In this document: one piece after another, positions 36,113 to 45,261 of the stretch
Numbering within the stretch: position 1 is the first letter of the stretch
How the letters are laid out: each line of letters starts with the position of its first letter
From: Hydrogenovibrio halophilus DSM 15072
GTDB taxonomy: Bacteria > Pseudomonadota > Gammaproteobacteria > Thiomicrospirales > Thiomicrospiraceae
Assembly: GCF_000384235.1 (NCBI RefSeq)
Contig: NZ_KB913033.1
Location: 496,001-560,000 of the forward strand
Length of the DNA stretch: 64,000 bases
Direction: 5' to 3'
Notes under the pieces: generated by a model
What the model saw: the letters and a program-made list of their open reading frames with translations, nothing else
What the model was told of the DNA's origin: nothing
The model's database searches: none
Translations under genes and position numbers: made by a program

Positions 36113-38854
36113 TTATTGCAGCCGCCCGCAACACTGTTTGTATTTTTTACCGGAACCGCAGGGGCAAGGGTCATTGCGCCCCACTTTGGGCACATCGCGA
36201 CGGAAGGTACCCGGCTTCTGCTCGTCCTCCGACTCCGCTTCGGCCTTTTCTTCCGGTTGAACCGCCTGTGCAATCGACTGGGCCGCCGGATGCGTGGCTT
36301 CGAGCTGATCCGGGCGCTCGTCCAGTTGCTGTTGCTCGTAGGCATTCACGTCATCACGGCCCTGAATCTGCACCAGCGACAGCGTCTGAACCGTCTCGAA
36401 CATGACTTCGTCCAGAAACGCTTCAAACATGCTGGCAGCGGTTTTGCGGTATTCCTGGAAGGGGTCTTTCTGGGCAAAGCCTTTCAGGTGAATCCAGCGA
36501 CGCAGATAATCCATTTCATTCAGATGCCCGCGCCATTGCTTGTCAATGGTGCGCAGCAACACTTCTTTTTCAAAATGATGGCGGGTCTGTGGGTCCACCA
36601 CCTGCATTTTTTCTTCGTAGGTAGCTTTGGCGGCCTCGACGATTTTTTCGCGCAGGGTTTCCTCATAAAGCGACTTGTCCGCTTCCAGCCAATCCTGAAT
36701 CGGCAGATCCACACCGAAATCTTCGTGCAACTGTCGGGTCAGGCCCGGAATATCCCACTGCTCATCCAGGCTGCCCGGCGGGACGAATTGCGCCATCGCA
36801 TTCTCAATCACCGTTGCGCGCAGGGAATCAATGATCTCGGAAACGTCCTCGACTTCCATCAGTTCATTGCGCTGGGTGTAGACCACTTTGCGCTGTTCGT
36901 TGGCAATGTTGTCGAACTTGAGCAGGTTGGCCCGCTCGTCCTGATGCATGCGCTCCACCTGTTTCTGGGCCCGTTCGATCGACTTGGAAACCATGTTGTG
37001 TTCGATCGCTTCGTCCGACTTCATGCCCAGACGCCGCATCATGCTCTTGACCTTGTCCGAGGCAAAGCGTCGCATCAGGTCATCGTCCAGCGACAGATAA
37101 AAACGGGTGACGCCGGGATCGCCCTGACGCCCGGAACGCCCACGCAGCTGATTGTCAATGCGGCGCGACTCATGCCGCTCGGAACCGATCACCATCAGAC
37201 CGCCCTTGTCCAGCACTTCCTGGTGGCGTTTCTGCCAGTCGGCCTTGACCTGAGCCACCGTGGCTTCGTCCTTGTTTTCCAGCCGTTCCAATTCCATGTC
37301 CAGATTGCCGCCCAGCACGATGTCGGTGCCGCGCCCGGCCATATTGGTGGCGATGGTCACCGCGCCCGGCTGACCCGCCTGAGCGATGATGTGGGCTTCT
37401 TTTTCGTGCTGTTTGGCATTGAGAACCTTGTGCGGAATACCGGCCTTGTCAAAATGCGCTGACAGGACTTCCGACATCTCAATCGACGCCGTGCCCACCA
37501 GCATTGGCTGGCCGGTTTTGTGGATTTCCTTGACGTCACGCACCAGCGCGGTCAGCTTGCCTTCCACATCCAGAAACACCAGATCGGGCAGATCCAGACG
37601 CTGCGGCGTCTGGTTGGTAGGCACCACCACCACTTCCAACTGGTAGGTGGACAAAAATTCACCGGCTTCGGTGTCGGCGGTACCGGTCATGCCCGACAGG
37701 GTTTCGTACTGACGGAAATAGTTCTGGAAAGTAATCGACGCATAGGTCTGGCTTTCCGCCTGAATCGCCACACCTTCCTTGGCTTCGACCGCCTGGTGCA
37801 GGCCGTCGCCCCAACGGCGGCCATGCATTTTTCGGCCGGTGAATTCGTCAATGATCACCACCTGACCGTTTTCGACGATGTAGTCCGTGTTTTTTTCAAA
37901 CAACAGGCTGGCGCGCATGGCGGCGGTGACGTATTTCATCAGACTGATGTGTTCGGCGTCGTAGAGCGAATCCCCTTCTTCCAGCAGCCCGACCTGGGTC
38001 ATCTTCTCCTCGATCTTGCTGTGGCCTTCGTCGGTCAGGTGAATCTGCTTGCTCTTTTCATCAATGGTGTAATCGCCGCTGGCGGTTTTGGTTTCCGGGT
38101 CTTCTTCGCCCCGTTCCAGATCGGTGACCAGCGGGGTAATGGTCTGATAGAGTTCCGACTGGTCTTCCGCCGGCCCGGAGATGATCAACGGCGTACGCGC
38201 CTCATCAATCAGAATCGAATCGACTTCGTCCACAATGGCAAAGTTCTGCCCGCGCATCACCCGCTCTTCGGCAAAAATCGCCATATTGTCACGCAGGTAA
38301 TCAAACCCGAATTCGTTGTTGGTGCCATAGGTAATGTCGGCATTGTAGGCGGCCTTTTTTTCTTCCGGCGACTGACCGGAAAGGATGGTGCCGGTTTCCA
38401 GTCCCAGGAAACCGTAAATTTGCCCCATCCATTCCGCGTCCCGGCTGGCCAGATAATCGTTGACCGTGATCACATGCACGCCTTTGCCCGAAAGCGCATT
38501 CAGGTAGGCAGGCAGGGTCGCGACCAGGGTTTTGCCTTCGCCGGTGCGCATTTCGGCAATGTTGCCGTGATGCAGCACCATGCCGCCGATCAGCTGGGTA
38601 TCGTAATGGCGCAGGCCGGTCACCCGCTGCGAGGCTTCACGCACCACCGCAAACGCTTCCGGCAGCAGGTGTTCCAATGAGGTGCCGGACTGATACGCCT
38701 GTTTGAACTCGTCCGTTTTCGCCTGCAGGGCTTCATCCGACAGGGCCTGAAGCTCAGGTTCGAATTGATTGATCTGGGCCAGTTTTTTGTCGTATTTTTT
38801 CAGCAGACGGTCGTTGCGGCTGCCGAAGAGTTTTTTCATCAGTGTCAGTGGCAT
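36113..38854 (-). CDS. secA: Preprotein translocase ATPase SecA
   Basis: Motor ATPase of Sec-dependent protein export at the inner membrane. The Walker A motif is in [20 protein letters not shown], followed by [13 protein letters not shown], and [20 protein letters not shown] is the DEAD-type Walker B region. The C-terminus is the zinc-binding SecB/ribosome-contact motif [17 protein letters not shown]. Length is 913 residues. GGAAG is three bases before the ATG at 38854. It follows lpxC as in Pseudomonas and E. coli. Confidence 0.98.
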   Translation of the reverse strand: MPLTLMKKLFGSRNDRLLKKYDKKLAQINQFEPELQALSDEALQAKTDEFKQAYQSGTSLEHLLPEAFAVVREASQRVTGLRHYDTQLIGGMVLHHGNIAEMRTGEGKTLVATLPAYLNALSGKGVHVITVNDYLASRDAEWMGQIYGFLGLETGTILSGQSPEEKKAAYNADITYGTNNEFGFDYLRDNMAIFAEERVMRGQNFAIVDEVDSILIDEARTPLIISGPAEDQSELYQTITPLVTDLERGEEDPETKTASGDYTIDEKSKQIHLTDEGHSKIEEKMTQVGLLEEGDSLYDAEHISLMKYVTAAMRASLLFEKNTDYIVENGQVVIIDEFTGRKMHGRRWGDGLHQAVEAKEGVAIQAESQTYASITFQNYFRQYETLSGMTGTADTEAGEFLSTYQLEVVVVPTNQTPQRLDLPDLVFLDVEGKLTALVRDVKEIHKTGQPMLVGTASIEMSEVLSAHFDKAGIPHKVLNAKQHEKEAHIIAQAGQPGAVTIATNMAGRGTDIVLGGNLDMELERLENKDEATVAQVKADWQKRHQEVLDKGGLMVIGSERHESRRIDNQLRGRSGRQGDPGVTRFYLSLDDDLMRRFASDKVKSMMRRLGMKSDEAIEHNMVSKSIERAQKQVERMHQDERANLLKFDNIANEQRKVVYTQRNELMEVEDVSEIIDSLRATVIENAMAQFVPPGSLDEQWDIPGLTRQLHEDFGVDLPIQDWLEADKSLYEETLREKIVEAAKATYEEKMQVVDPQTRHHFEKEVLLRTIDKQWRGHLNEMDYLRRWIHLKGFAQKDPFQEYRKTAASMFEAFLDEVMFETVQTLSLVQIQGRDDVNAYEQQQLDERPDQLEATHPAAQSIAQAVQPEEKAEAESEDEQKPGTFRRDVPKVGRNDPCPCGSGKKYKQCCGRLQ

Positions 38855-38897
38855 AGACTTCCAATCCAGTTAAATTTGTTCGTTTTGCAAAGCGGCA

Positions 38898-39818
38898 TCA
38901 CATCAGAATTTTGCTGCTGCCATAATGAATCGGTGGTTCGTCCTCGGAAAAAGTCACCACCTCAAACGCATCCGGGTCATGCACCAGCTTGCGTAGCAGT
39001 TCGTTGTTGAGGGCATGTCCCGATTTGTGGGCCACAAATTCGCCCAGAATCGGATGACCGGCCATATAAAGATCGCCCACGGCGTCCAGAATCTTGTGGC
39101 GCACAAATTCGTCCTTGTCGCGCAGGCCTTCCTGATTCACCACCCCGTCGTCATCGAGGCCGATGGCGTTGTGCAGGCCCGCCCCCAGACCGAGGTTGTT
39201 GGCGCGCAACAATTCCATGTCTTTCATAAAGCCAAAGGTCCGGGCACGACTGACTTCCTTGAAATAGGCCGTGGAGGAAAAATCCAGGGTCATGCTTTCC
39301 GCGGTCTGGTCAAAGGCCGGATGATCGAAATCAATGGAAAAGGTCAGACGGAAACCTTCCAGCGGTCGAAACTCCGCCCAAGACCCTTTGTCGTTCTGGA
39401 CGTGAATATGACGTTTGATCCGGATAAAATGCTTGGGCGCTTCCTGCAAACGCACACCGGCCGATTGCAGCAGAAAAATAAAATGCGAGGCACTGCCATC
39501 CATGATCGGCACTTCGTCGGCGGTGATGTCGATGTAGAGGTTGTCAATGCCCACCCCAGCCAGTGCCGACATCAGGTGCTCGATGGTGGCAATTTTTGCG
39601 GGCCGGGTGGGTGTGTCTTTGACGATGGTGGTGCAAAGCATGGTTTCACGCACCAGATCCGGCGAGACCGGAAACTCGACCGCAGGCGAAAGGTCCACCC
39701 GACGAAAGACGATGCCGGTATCGACTGGGGCGGGAGAGAGCGTCATCACCGACTGGTGACCGGTATGCAGGCCGACGCCTTTGGCTTTGATGGTATTGGC
39801 TAGGGTTCGTTGCTTCAC
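38898..39818 (-). CDS. lpxC: UDP-3-O-acyl-N-acetylglucosamine deacetylase
   Basis: Zinc amidase at the committed step of lipid A synthesis. Visible are KGVGLHTG at the N-terminus, TIEHLMSALAGVGIDN (with zinc-binding histidine), and HKILDAVGDLYMAG and HKSGHALNNELL near the end (further ligands and catalytic residues). Length is 306 residues from a GTG at 39818. In most gammaproteobacteria ftsZ lies directly upstream; here the upstream neighbour is ftsA, separated by 331 bases with a foldback element. Confidence 0.97.
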   Translation of the reverse strand: MKQRTLANTIKAKGVGLHTGHQSVMTLSPAPVDTGIVFRRVDLSPAVEFPVSPDLVRETMLCTTIVKDTPTRPAKIATIEHLMSALAGVGIDNLYIDITADEVPIMDGSASHFIFLLQSAGVRLQEAPKHFIRIKRHIHVQNDKGSWAEFRPLEGFRLTFSIDFDHPAFDQTAESMTLDFSSTAYFKEVSRARTFGFMKDMELLRANNLGLGAGLHNAIGLDDDGVVNQEGLRDKDEFVRHKILDAVGDLYMAGHPILGEFVAHKSGHALNNELLRKLVHDPDAFEVVTFSEDEPPIHYGSSKILM

Positions 39819-39968
39819 AGAATGTCTTTCATTGTTGGGTCAAGCCTGACCAGGGCGAATCACAGAGGCGCCCGGAAATGTCCAGAGGCCTTGAAAAAAG
39901 CATTATTCTAGCACAGCCCCGAATCCGGCATGACCGGATTGGGTCGCAAAAAGGGTTTGTCACCCTTA

Positions 39969-40150
39969 ACCCGAACATTTCATAAATTTGCACCGATCTC
40001 GCTTGCCCCTTGATTCCACAAGAAATATTTTCTCAGTTGGTCGTAATCAAGGATACGACGCGCCTTCTAAAATTTCCTTGTGAAAACAAGTTCCTGCGCG
40101 ACCTCAGCACAAATTCATGAATCGAAGAAACCGAAGGTAAACATTCGGGT
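39969..40150 (+). repeat. Foldback (MITE-like) element, copy B, at the position where ftsZ is expected
   Basis: 182 bp bounded by ACCCGAA and TTCGGGT and flanked by TA on both sides. It is nearly identical to copy C over its first 150 bases but has about 19 extra bases before the right end. The last base of the element is also part of the ftsA stop codon (TAA at 40152-40150). The rest of the 331-base gap (39819-39968) has no recognisable gene or ftsZ remnant. Confidence 0.9.
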
Positions 40151-41403
40151 TAGAAATTCTGACTGAACCATTGTTTCATCTGCGCCAGTATCGAGGCCCG
40201 GTTTTGAGGAGCGTCACTGGCTGCGCTGGAGTCACTCACCTGACTGGGGTGTTCGCGCGCATACATCAGCAGACCGACGGTGGTGGCATAGGCCGGACTG
40301 GCCACCTCTTCCTTCAGACCACTGACATGCTGGGGCGTGCCCAGACGCACCGGCATGTGAAACACCTCTTCGGCCAATTCCACAGCCCCTTCAATCAGAC
40401 TGCTGCCGCCGGTCAATACAATGCCGGCGGCGATTTTGTTTTCAAAATCGGTGCGACGCAACTCGGCCTGAACCAGTTGGAACAGTTCTTCGTAGCGGGG
40501 TTCGATCACCTCGACCAGAGTGTGACGCGACAGACAGCGGGCAGGTCGGTCGCCCACGCTCGGCACTTCGATTTCTTCGTCTTTGGCAATCAGCTGTGCC
40601 AGCGCACAGGCATGGTTCTTTTTGATGTCTTCGGCGGCCTGCTTAGGGGTCCGCAAAGCCATGGCAATGTCGTTGGTCACCTGATCGCCCGCCACCGGAA
40701 TCACCGCCGTATGGCGGATGGCGCCGTTTTGAAACACCGCAATATCGGTGGTACCGCCGCCAATGTCCACCAGGCAGACACCCAGTTCTTTTTCGTCTTC
40801 GGACAGCACGGCTTCGGAGGAAGCCAGCTGTTCCAGAATCAGATTATCGACCTTGAGCGAGCAGCGTTCCACGCACTTGGTGATGTTCTGGGCCGCGCTG
40901 ACCGAACCGGTCACCATGTGCACCTTGGCTTCCAGACGCACACCGGACATCCCGACCGGTTCGCGAATGCCGCCCTGATTGTCGATCATGAATTCCTGCG
41001 CCAGAATGTGCAGCACTTCCTGATCACCGGGAATGGCGATGGTCTGGGCCGCTTCCAGCACGCGGGTCACGTCTTCGGCCTGCACTTCCTGATTGCGGAT
41101 CGCCACCATGCCATTGGAGTTGAAACTGCCAATATGACTGCCAGCAATGCCCACCGACACCGAATGCGCCTTAACGCCCGACATGCGTTCGGCTTCGTCA
41201 ATGGCGCGTTGAATCGAGTCCACCGTGGCATCAATGTTCACCACCACGCCTTTTTTCAGACCGCGTGACGGGTGCGTCCCCATGCCGACCACCTCAATTT
41301 CCCCATCCGGTTTGACTTTGCCGATGATGGCGGCGATTTTGGAGGTGCCGATGTCCAAACCGATGACGATATTGGTTTCTGACATTGCTTGCTTTCTTGC
41401 CAT
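40150..41403 (-). CDS. ftsA: Cell division protein FtsA
   Basis: Actin-like ATPase that tethers FtsZ to the membrane and recruits later division proteins. IVIGLDIGTSKIAAIIG, VCLVDIGGGTTDIAVF and GIVLTGGSSLIEGAVELAEE are the phosphate and nucleotide motifs; the C-terminal NRASILAQMKQWFSQNF is the amphipathic membrane-targeting helix. Length is 417 residues; AGAGGCAC precedes the ATG at 41403. The C-terminal end is intact although the stop codon is supplied at the boundary of foldback element B. No ftsZ follows. Confidence 0.97.
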   Translation of the reverse strand: MARKQAMSETNIVIGLDIGTSKIAAIIGKVKPDGEIEVVGMGTHPSRGLKKGVVVNIDATVDSIQRAIDEAERMSGVKAHSVSVGIAGSHIGSFNSNGMVAIRNQEVQAEDVTRVLEAAQTIAIPGDQEVLHILAQEFMIDNQGGIREPVGMSGVRLEAKVHMVTGSVSAAQNITKCVERCSLKVDNLILEQLASSEAVLSEDEKELGVCLVDIGGGTTDIAVFQNGAIRHTAVIPVAGDQVTNDIAMALRTPKQAAEDIKKNHACALAQLIAKDEEIEVPSVGDRPARCLSRHTLVEVIEPRYEELFQLVQAELRRTDFENKIAAGIVLTGGSSLIEGAVELAEEVFHMPVRLGTPQHVSGLKEEVASPAYATTVGLLMYAREHPSQVSDSSAASDAPQNRASILAQMKQWFSQNF

Positions 41404-41507
41404 GTGCCTCTACTTCCTGATCTGATGCTTTGTTGCGAATCCTTGCACGAAACAAAAACTCGTTGCGTTGGCCGCTTAGGCCGTTATGCCGCTTGGGTCG
41501 CAACACA

Positions 41508-42236
41508 TTATGATGCGTTTGATTCGTCGTTTTCCGACAGGCCTTGGCGCTCGGGCGCTGGCTCTGTGTTTTTGCGAATGACAAAACCGTTACTATAGCG
41601 CAAATCAAACACCTGTGCGAACTTTCTCAGGTCGGGGTCAATCCGCGGGTAACTTCGCACAAACCGGTCCAGCATGGACTGCGCATTTTCCGCTGGCAGC
41701 AACAGGGTCTGACCGCCATCCAGCCTGACCCGCCAGACCCCATCGGCCAGCATGGACAGGGCCGAAATCTGCCAATCCAAAACCTTCAACTGCGATTGTA
41801 ACTGTTCGAGCTGCTCCAATACCAGTTGCGAGCGCACCGCCGGACCATCCAGACGCACATAGTCCGCAAACGACGCCATCTGAGTGGGGTAAAAAATTTC
41901 ACCGAACTGATTCAGCAAAGCCTGTTCGCCCCATCTGGCTACTGGGGTTTGCTCCTCTATCCGAATTCGCAACTGATCGGGCCAGCGACGGGTCACACTG
42001 ACACGGTACACCCACTCCATCCGGGTCAACCGGGCATGCAAGGCTTCGAGATCGGCTTCCCAGAAAGGCTGTCCCAGAAACGGTGCCACCCGCTGGGCCA
42101 CCTGTGCCTGTTCCACCCGCTCAAAGTCGGCCTGGTAGGTGACGGTGGACAAGGTTTTGCCGGAAAAGAACCAGACCAGCAACAGTCCCGTCCCGACCAG
42201 ACTCAATAACGAAAGAAGCAGGGCGCGGCGCGTCAA
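41508..42236 (-). CDS. ftsQ: Cell division protein FtsQ
   Basis: Bitopic inner-membrane protein of the FtsQBL complex. A short N-terminus precedes one membrane helix (LLLSLLSLVGTGLLLVWFF), then the POTRA domain (STVTYQADFERVEQAQVA, WVYRVSVTRRWPDQLRIRIEE) and the beta domain. The length is 242 residues. The start is a TTG at 42236, two bases after the ddlB stop codon, suggesting translational coupling. ftsA follows after 104 bases. Confidence 0.93.
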   Translation of the reverse strand: MTRRALLLSLLSLVGTGLLLVWFFSGKTLSTVTYQADFERVEQAQVAQRVAPFLGQPFWEADLEALHARLTRMEWVYRVSVTRRWPDQLRIRIEEQTPVARWGEQALLNQFGEIFYPTQMASFADYVRLDGPAVRSQLVLEQLEQLQSQLKVLDWQISALSMLADGVWRVRLDGGQTLLLPAENAQSMLDRFVRSYPRIDPDLRKFAQVFDLRYSNGFVIRKNTEPAPERQGLSENDESNAS

Positions 42237-42238
42237 GA

Positions 42239-43213
42239 TCAGCCCCCTTCTGCCTTCGTATCGGGGCCGCCATGCTCCAACGTCAACCCCAACAGATGGC
42301 AGACCAGTTGCGAAAAGGACAGCCCGGCCTGTCGCGCCGCCATCGGCACCAGAGAATGGTCGGTCATGCCCGGCGCGGTATTGACTTCAATCAGCCAGGG
42401 ATTCTGCTGTGCGTCCAGCATGAAATCGACCCGGCCCCAGTGGCGACCACCCACCGCTTCAAAAGCCTGATACACCAGCGCATCCAGCTTTTTGACCAGG
42501 CCTGGTGACAAATCCACCGGACAGAGGTATTCGGTGGTGGTGGATTCGTATTTGGCGGTGTAGTCATAGAACACATGATCGGTTTTCAGTTCAATCAGCG
42601 GCAAGACCCGGTCCCCGACCACTGCGGCGGTGAATTCGCGGCCGGTGACCCACTGTTCCAGCAGAATTTCCGAATCCAATGCCTGAGCCGCTTCCACCGC
42701 TTGCGGCAACTGGTCGGCGCTGTCCACCTTGTGCATGCCGATGCTGGAACCTTCGTGACTGGGTTTGATAATCAAAGGGAAATGGTCGGGCCACGAGATC
42801 CGATCCAACGACTGGGTGGCCGACACGGACTGAAAAGCCGGTGTCGGCAGCCCCATGCCCTGCCACAGCCATTTGGTGCGGATTTTGTCCATCGACAGGG
42901 CACTGGCGGCCATGCGGCTGCCGGTATAAGGAAAATCCAATGCATCCAGAATCGCCTGAACCCCGCCGTCTTCGCCCCAGCGTCCGTGCAGCGCCACAAA
43001 GGCCCGATCAAAGCGTCGGGTCATGGCCACCACCTGCTCCACCGTCTGCACATCGACCGCTTCGGCTGCGACCCCGGCTTCACAGAGCGCTTCGGTCACG
43101 GCCTGACCGCTGCGCAGGGACACCGCCCTTTCGGCCGACACCCCGCCCATCAGCACGGCGACGCGCCCCAGAGATTCGGGTTGTGGCAACGCAAAGTCCG
43201 TGTGCTCGGTCAT
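42239..43213 (-). CDS. ddlB: D-alanine--D-alanine ligase
   Basis: ATP-grasp enzyme that makes the D-Ala-D-Ala end of the peptidoglycan stem peptide. VAVLMGGVSAERAVSLRSG, FVALHGRWGEDGG, KPSHEGSSIGMHKV and LIEVNTAPGMTDHSLVPMAA are the family motifs. Length is 324 residues. It overlaps murC by four bases and is followed by ftsQ. A palindrome copy in the frame encodes LSPGLVKK, giving a Pro-Gly-Leu-Val segment. Confidence 0.97.
   Translation of the reverse strand: MTEHTDFALPQPESLGRVAVLMGGVSAERAVSLRSGQAVTEALCEAGVAAEAVDVQTVEQVVAMTRRFDRAFVALHGRWGEDGGVQAILDALDFPYTGSRMAASALSMDKIRTKWLWQGMGLPTPAFQSVSATQSLDRISWPDHFPLIIKPSHEGSSIGMHKVDSADQLPQAVEAAQALDSEILLEQWVTGREFTAAVVGDRVLPLIELKTDHVFYDYTAKYESTTTEYLCPVDLSPGLVKKLDALVYQAFEAVGGRHWGRVDFMLDAQQNPWLIEVNTAPGMTDHSLVPMAARQAGLSFSQLVCHLLGLTLEHGGPDTKAEGG
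42495..42506. repeat. ACCAGGCCTGGT palindrome, copy 8
   Basis: Exact core within ddlB, flanks TTG and GAC. Confidence 0.95.
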
Positions 43214-44631
43214 ACCGGCAAACGCCCCTGCTGACCGGTTTCGGCCACAGGCGGGTGTTCCGACCAGTGCCGTGCCATCTGGCCAATGTCACCGGCCCCC
43301 ATCATCAACACCACATCGTCATCGGCCAGCACCGTTTGCGCCAGTTCATTCAACTGGGTTTCGTCGTGCGCATGCAGATTGTCCTTGTGCCCACGCAGAC
43401 GCATCGCGCGCAGCAGGGATTTGGCATCGAACGCGGGCAACGGGGTTTCTCCGGCCGGGTACACGTCCAACAGAATCACCAGATCGGCTTTGGTCAGTGC
43501 CTGGACAAAGTCATCAAACAAATCCCGCGTCCGGCTGTAACGGTGCGGCTGAAACACCAGCACCAACCGCTGTTGCGGAAACGCCTGACGCGCGGTGGCC
43601 AGTGTGGCCTGCAATTCGGTGGGGTGATGGCCGTAATCATCGACCAGAGTCACATTGTGCCCGCCGATGCCACGCTGAGGGTACACCTCAAAACGGCGAC
43701 CGACCCCGCCGAATTCCGCCAGCGCCGTTTGAATCGCTTCGATCGACACGTTCAATTCCAGCCCGATGCCGATGGCCGCCAACGCATTGAGCACATTGTG
43801 CGCGCCGGGCTGATTCAAGGTGACCTCGAATTCGGGCAAATCCAGCGCCTTGACCCGAAAATGCATGCGCAGCCCGTCCGGCTGCAGGCCAAGCGCCTGG
43901 ATGTCGGCAACCGACTCAAAGCCATAGGTGCGCACCTTGCGCGACAGTTTGGGCAGCATGGCCTGCACATTCGGGTCTTCCAGACACACAATCGCCAGTC
44001 CGTAAAACGGCAATCGGTGCACAAATTCGACAAAACTGCTTTCCAGGTACTGGTAGTCACCGTGATAGGTGTCCATGTGATCCTGATCGATGTTGGTCAC
44101 CACCGACATCATCGGCGACAGATGCAGGAAGGAGGCATCCGACTCGTCGGCTTCGGCCACCAGATACTGGCTGCTGCCCAGCCGCGCATTGGAATCGACC
44201 TGATTGAGCTTGCCGCCAATCACAAAGGTCGGGTCGAGCCCGCCCTGAGTAAGAATGGCTGCGGCCAGACTGGTGGTGGTGGTTTTGCCGTGGGTGCCGG
44301 CAATGGCAATGCCAAAGCGCATCCGCATCAGTTCGGCCAGCATCGCGGCCCGGGGAATCACCGGAATTCGGCTGTCGCGGGCAAAGGTGACTTCGGGGTT
44401 GTCATCGGAAACGGCGGTGGACACCACCACCACATCGGTGGCTTTGACGTGCTCGGCGCTGTGGCCGATGTGAATCTCAGCGCCCAGCGATTGCAGGCGC
44501 TGCACCGTGGCATTGCGACGCAGATCCGATCCGGTGATGCGAAACCCCAGATTGAGACAGACCTCGGCAATGCCGGCCATGCCGACCCCGCCGATGCCGA
44601 CAAAATGAATGTGTTGAACTTGGTCTTTCAT
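43210..44631 (-). CDS. murC: UDP-N-acetylmuramate--L-alanine ligase
   Basis: Adds L-alanine to UDP-MurNAc, the first step of stem-peptide synthesis. HFVGIGGVGMAGIAEV is the Rossmann start, AIAGTHGKTTTTSLAAAIL the ATP P-loop, and DDYGHHPTELQATLA a C-terminal family motif. The ATG at 44631 gives 473 residues; an in-frame extension of 33 codons upstream has no family sequence. It overlaps ddlB (ATGA). murG, normally upstream, and murB are absent, so the division/cell-wall cluster begins abruptly here. Confidence 0.96.
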   Translation of the reverse strand: MKDQVQHIHFVGIGGVGMAGIAEVCLNLGFRITGSDLRRNATVQRLQSLGAEIHIGHSAEHVKATDVVVVSTAVSDDNPEVTFARDSRIPVIPRAAMLAELMRMRFGIAIAGTHGKTTTTSLAAAILTQGGLDPTFVIGGKLNQVDSNARLGSSQYLVAEADESDASFLHLSPMMSVVTNIDQDHMDTYHGDYQYLESSFVEFVHRLPFYGLAIVCLEDPNVQAMLPKLSRKVRTYGFESVADIQALGLQPDGLRMHFRVKALDLPEFEVTLNQPGAHNVLNALAAIGIGLELNVSIEAIQTALAEFGGVGRRFEVYPQRGIGGHNVTLVDDYGHHPTELQATLATARQAFPQQRLVLVFQPHRYSRTRDLFDDFVQALTKADLVILLDVYPAGETPLPAFDAKSLLRAMRLRGHKDNLHAHDETQLNELAQTVLADDDVVLMMGAGDIGQMARHWSEHPPVAETGQQGRLPV

Positions 44632-44692
44632 GCGGCGTATGATACCGCGTTTTGGGTCTGCAAAGAAACAAAACCTGTCAAGAGAGTGCGCC

Positions 44693-45124
44693 TCAGTGCA
44701 GGGTTTCGCTGTCGGTCTGCTTCGGGTCACCGGGCTGTGCCACCGGTTCGGGAATCGCCCAGTAATGCTGGGCCAGAACCGCCGCCAGTTCCGAAGGCTT
44801 ACTCAAAGGGTCGGTCATTTCCATGTGATTGAGACTGGGACTTTGGATGTGGCCATCGGCTTTGGCTTTCGCCGCCAGTTCAGCCACGGTTTCGGCGCCC
44901 TCGCCCACCAGTTCCTGAGTCTCCGGATTCCAGAAAATGACTTTTTGCACATGATCGGTGCCGGGCAAAGGGTGCAACTCCAGCCGAATCCACTCCAGCG
45001 GAGGCTTGTGCCCGTCCGGCTGCGCCTCGGTGACCGGGCTGAACTGATCGGGATAGGCCTGGTCGGCCTGAGTTTCGATGATGTTGTCGGGACCGCTAAA
45101 AGCTTGTTTGGAAGAGTTTGTCAC
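44693..45124 (-). CDS. Hypothetical protein of 143 residues between sufS and murC
   Basis: I do not recognise this protein. It is acidic, Pro/Glu/Gln-rich at both ends, and has a central segment (PLEWIRLELHPLPGTDHVQKVIFWNPETQELVGEGAETV) that looks like a small beta-rich fold. No signal peptide, membrane helix or cysteine pattern is present. It lies 61 bases before murC on the same strand and about 140 bases after sufS. The coding-like composition and good frame length support a real gene, but there is no family evidence. Confidence 0.5.
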   Translation of the reverse strand: MTNSSKQAFSGPDNIIETQADQAYPDQFSPVTEAQPDGHKPPLEWIRLELHPLPGTDHVQKVIFWNPETQELVGEGAETVAELAAKAKADGHIQSPSLNHMEMTDPLSKPSELAAVLAQHYWAIPEPVAQPGDPKQTDSETLH

Positions 45125-45261
45125 GTTTGAATCCGCCTTGTTGATTAAGGCACCTGTCCACGGGAAACCGTCGTTTCACGCCAGGGAGCGCCTGTCAAAA
45201 TCGTGATGACCGTGATGGCCTTTACCGAGATGGCTTTGAATCGCCACCACAAAATACGGAT

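Noticed and set aside
34874-37462. Large plus-strand frame of 862 residues opposite argJ and secA
   Set aside because: Both strands are open because of GC-rich codon use; the translation is His/Arg/Gln-rich without any domain, while argJ and secA on minus are certain.
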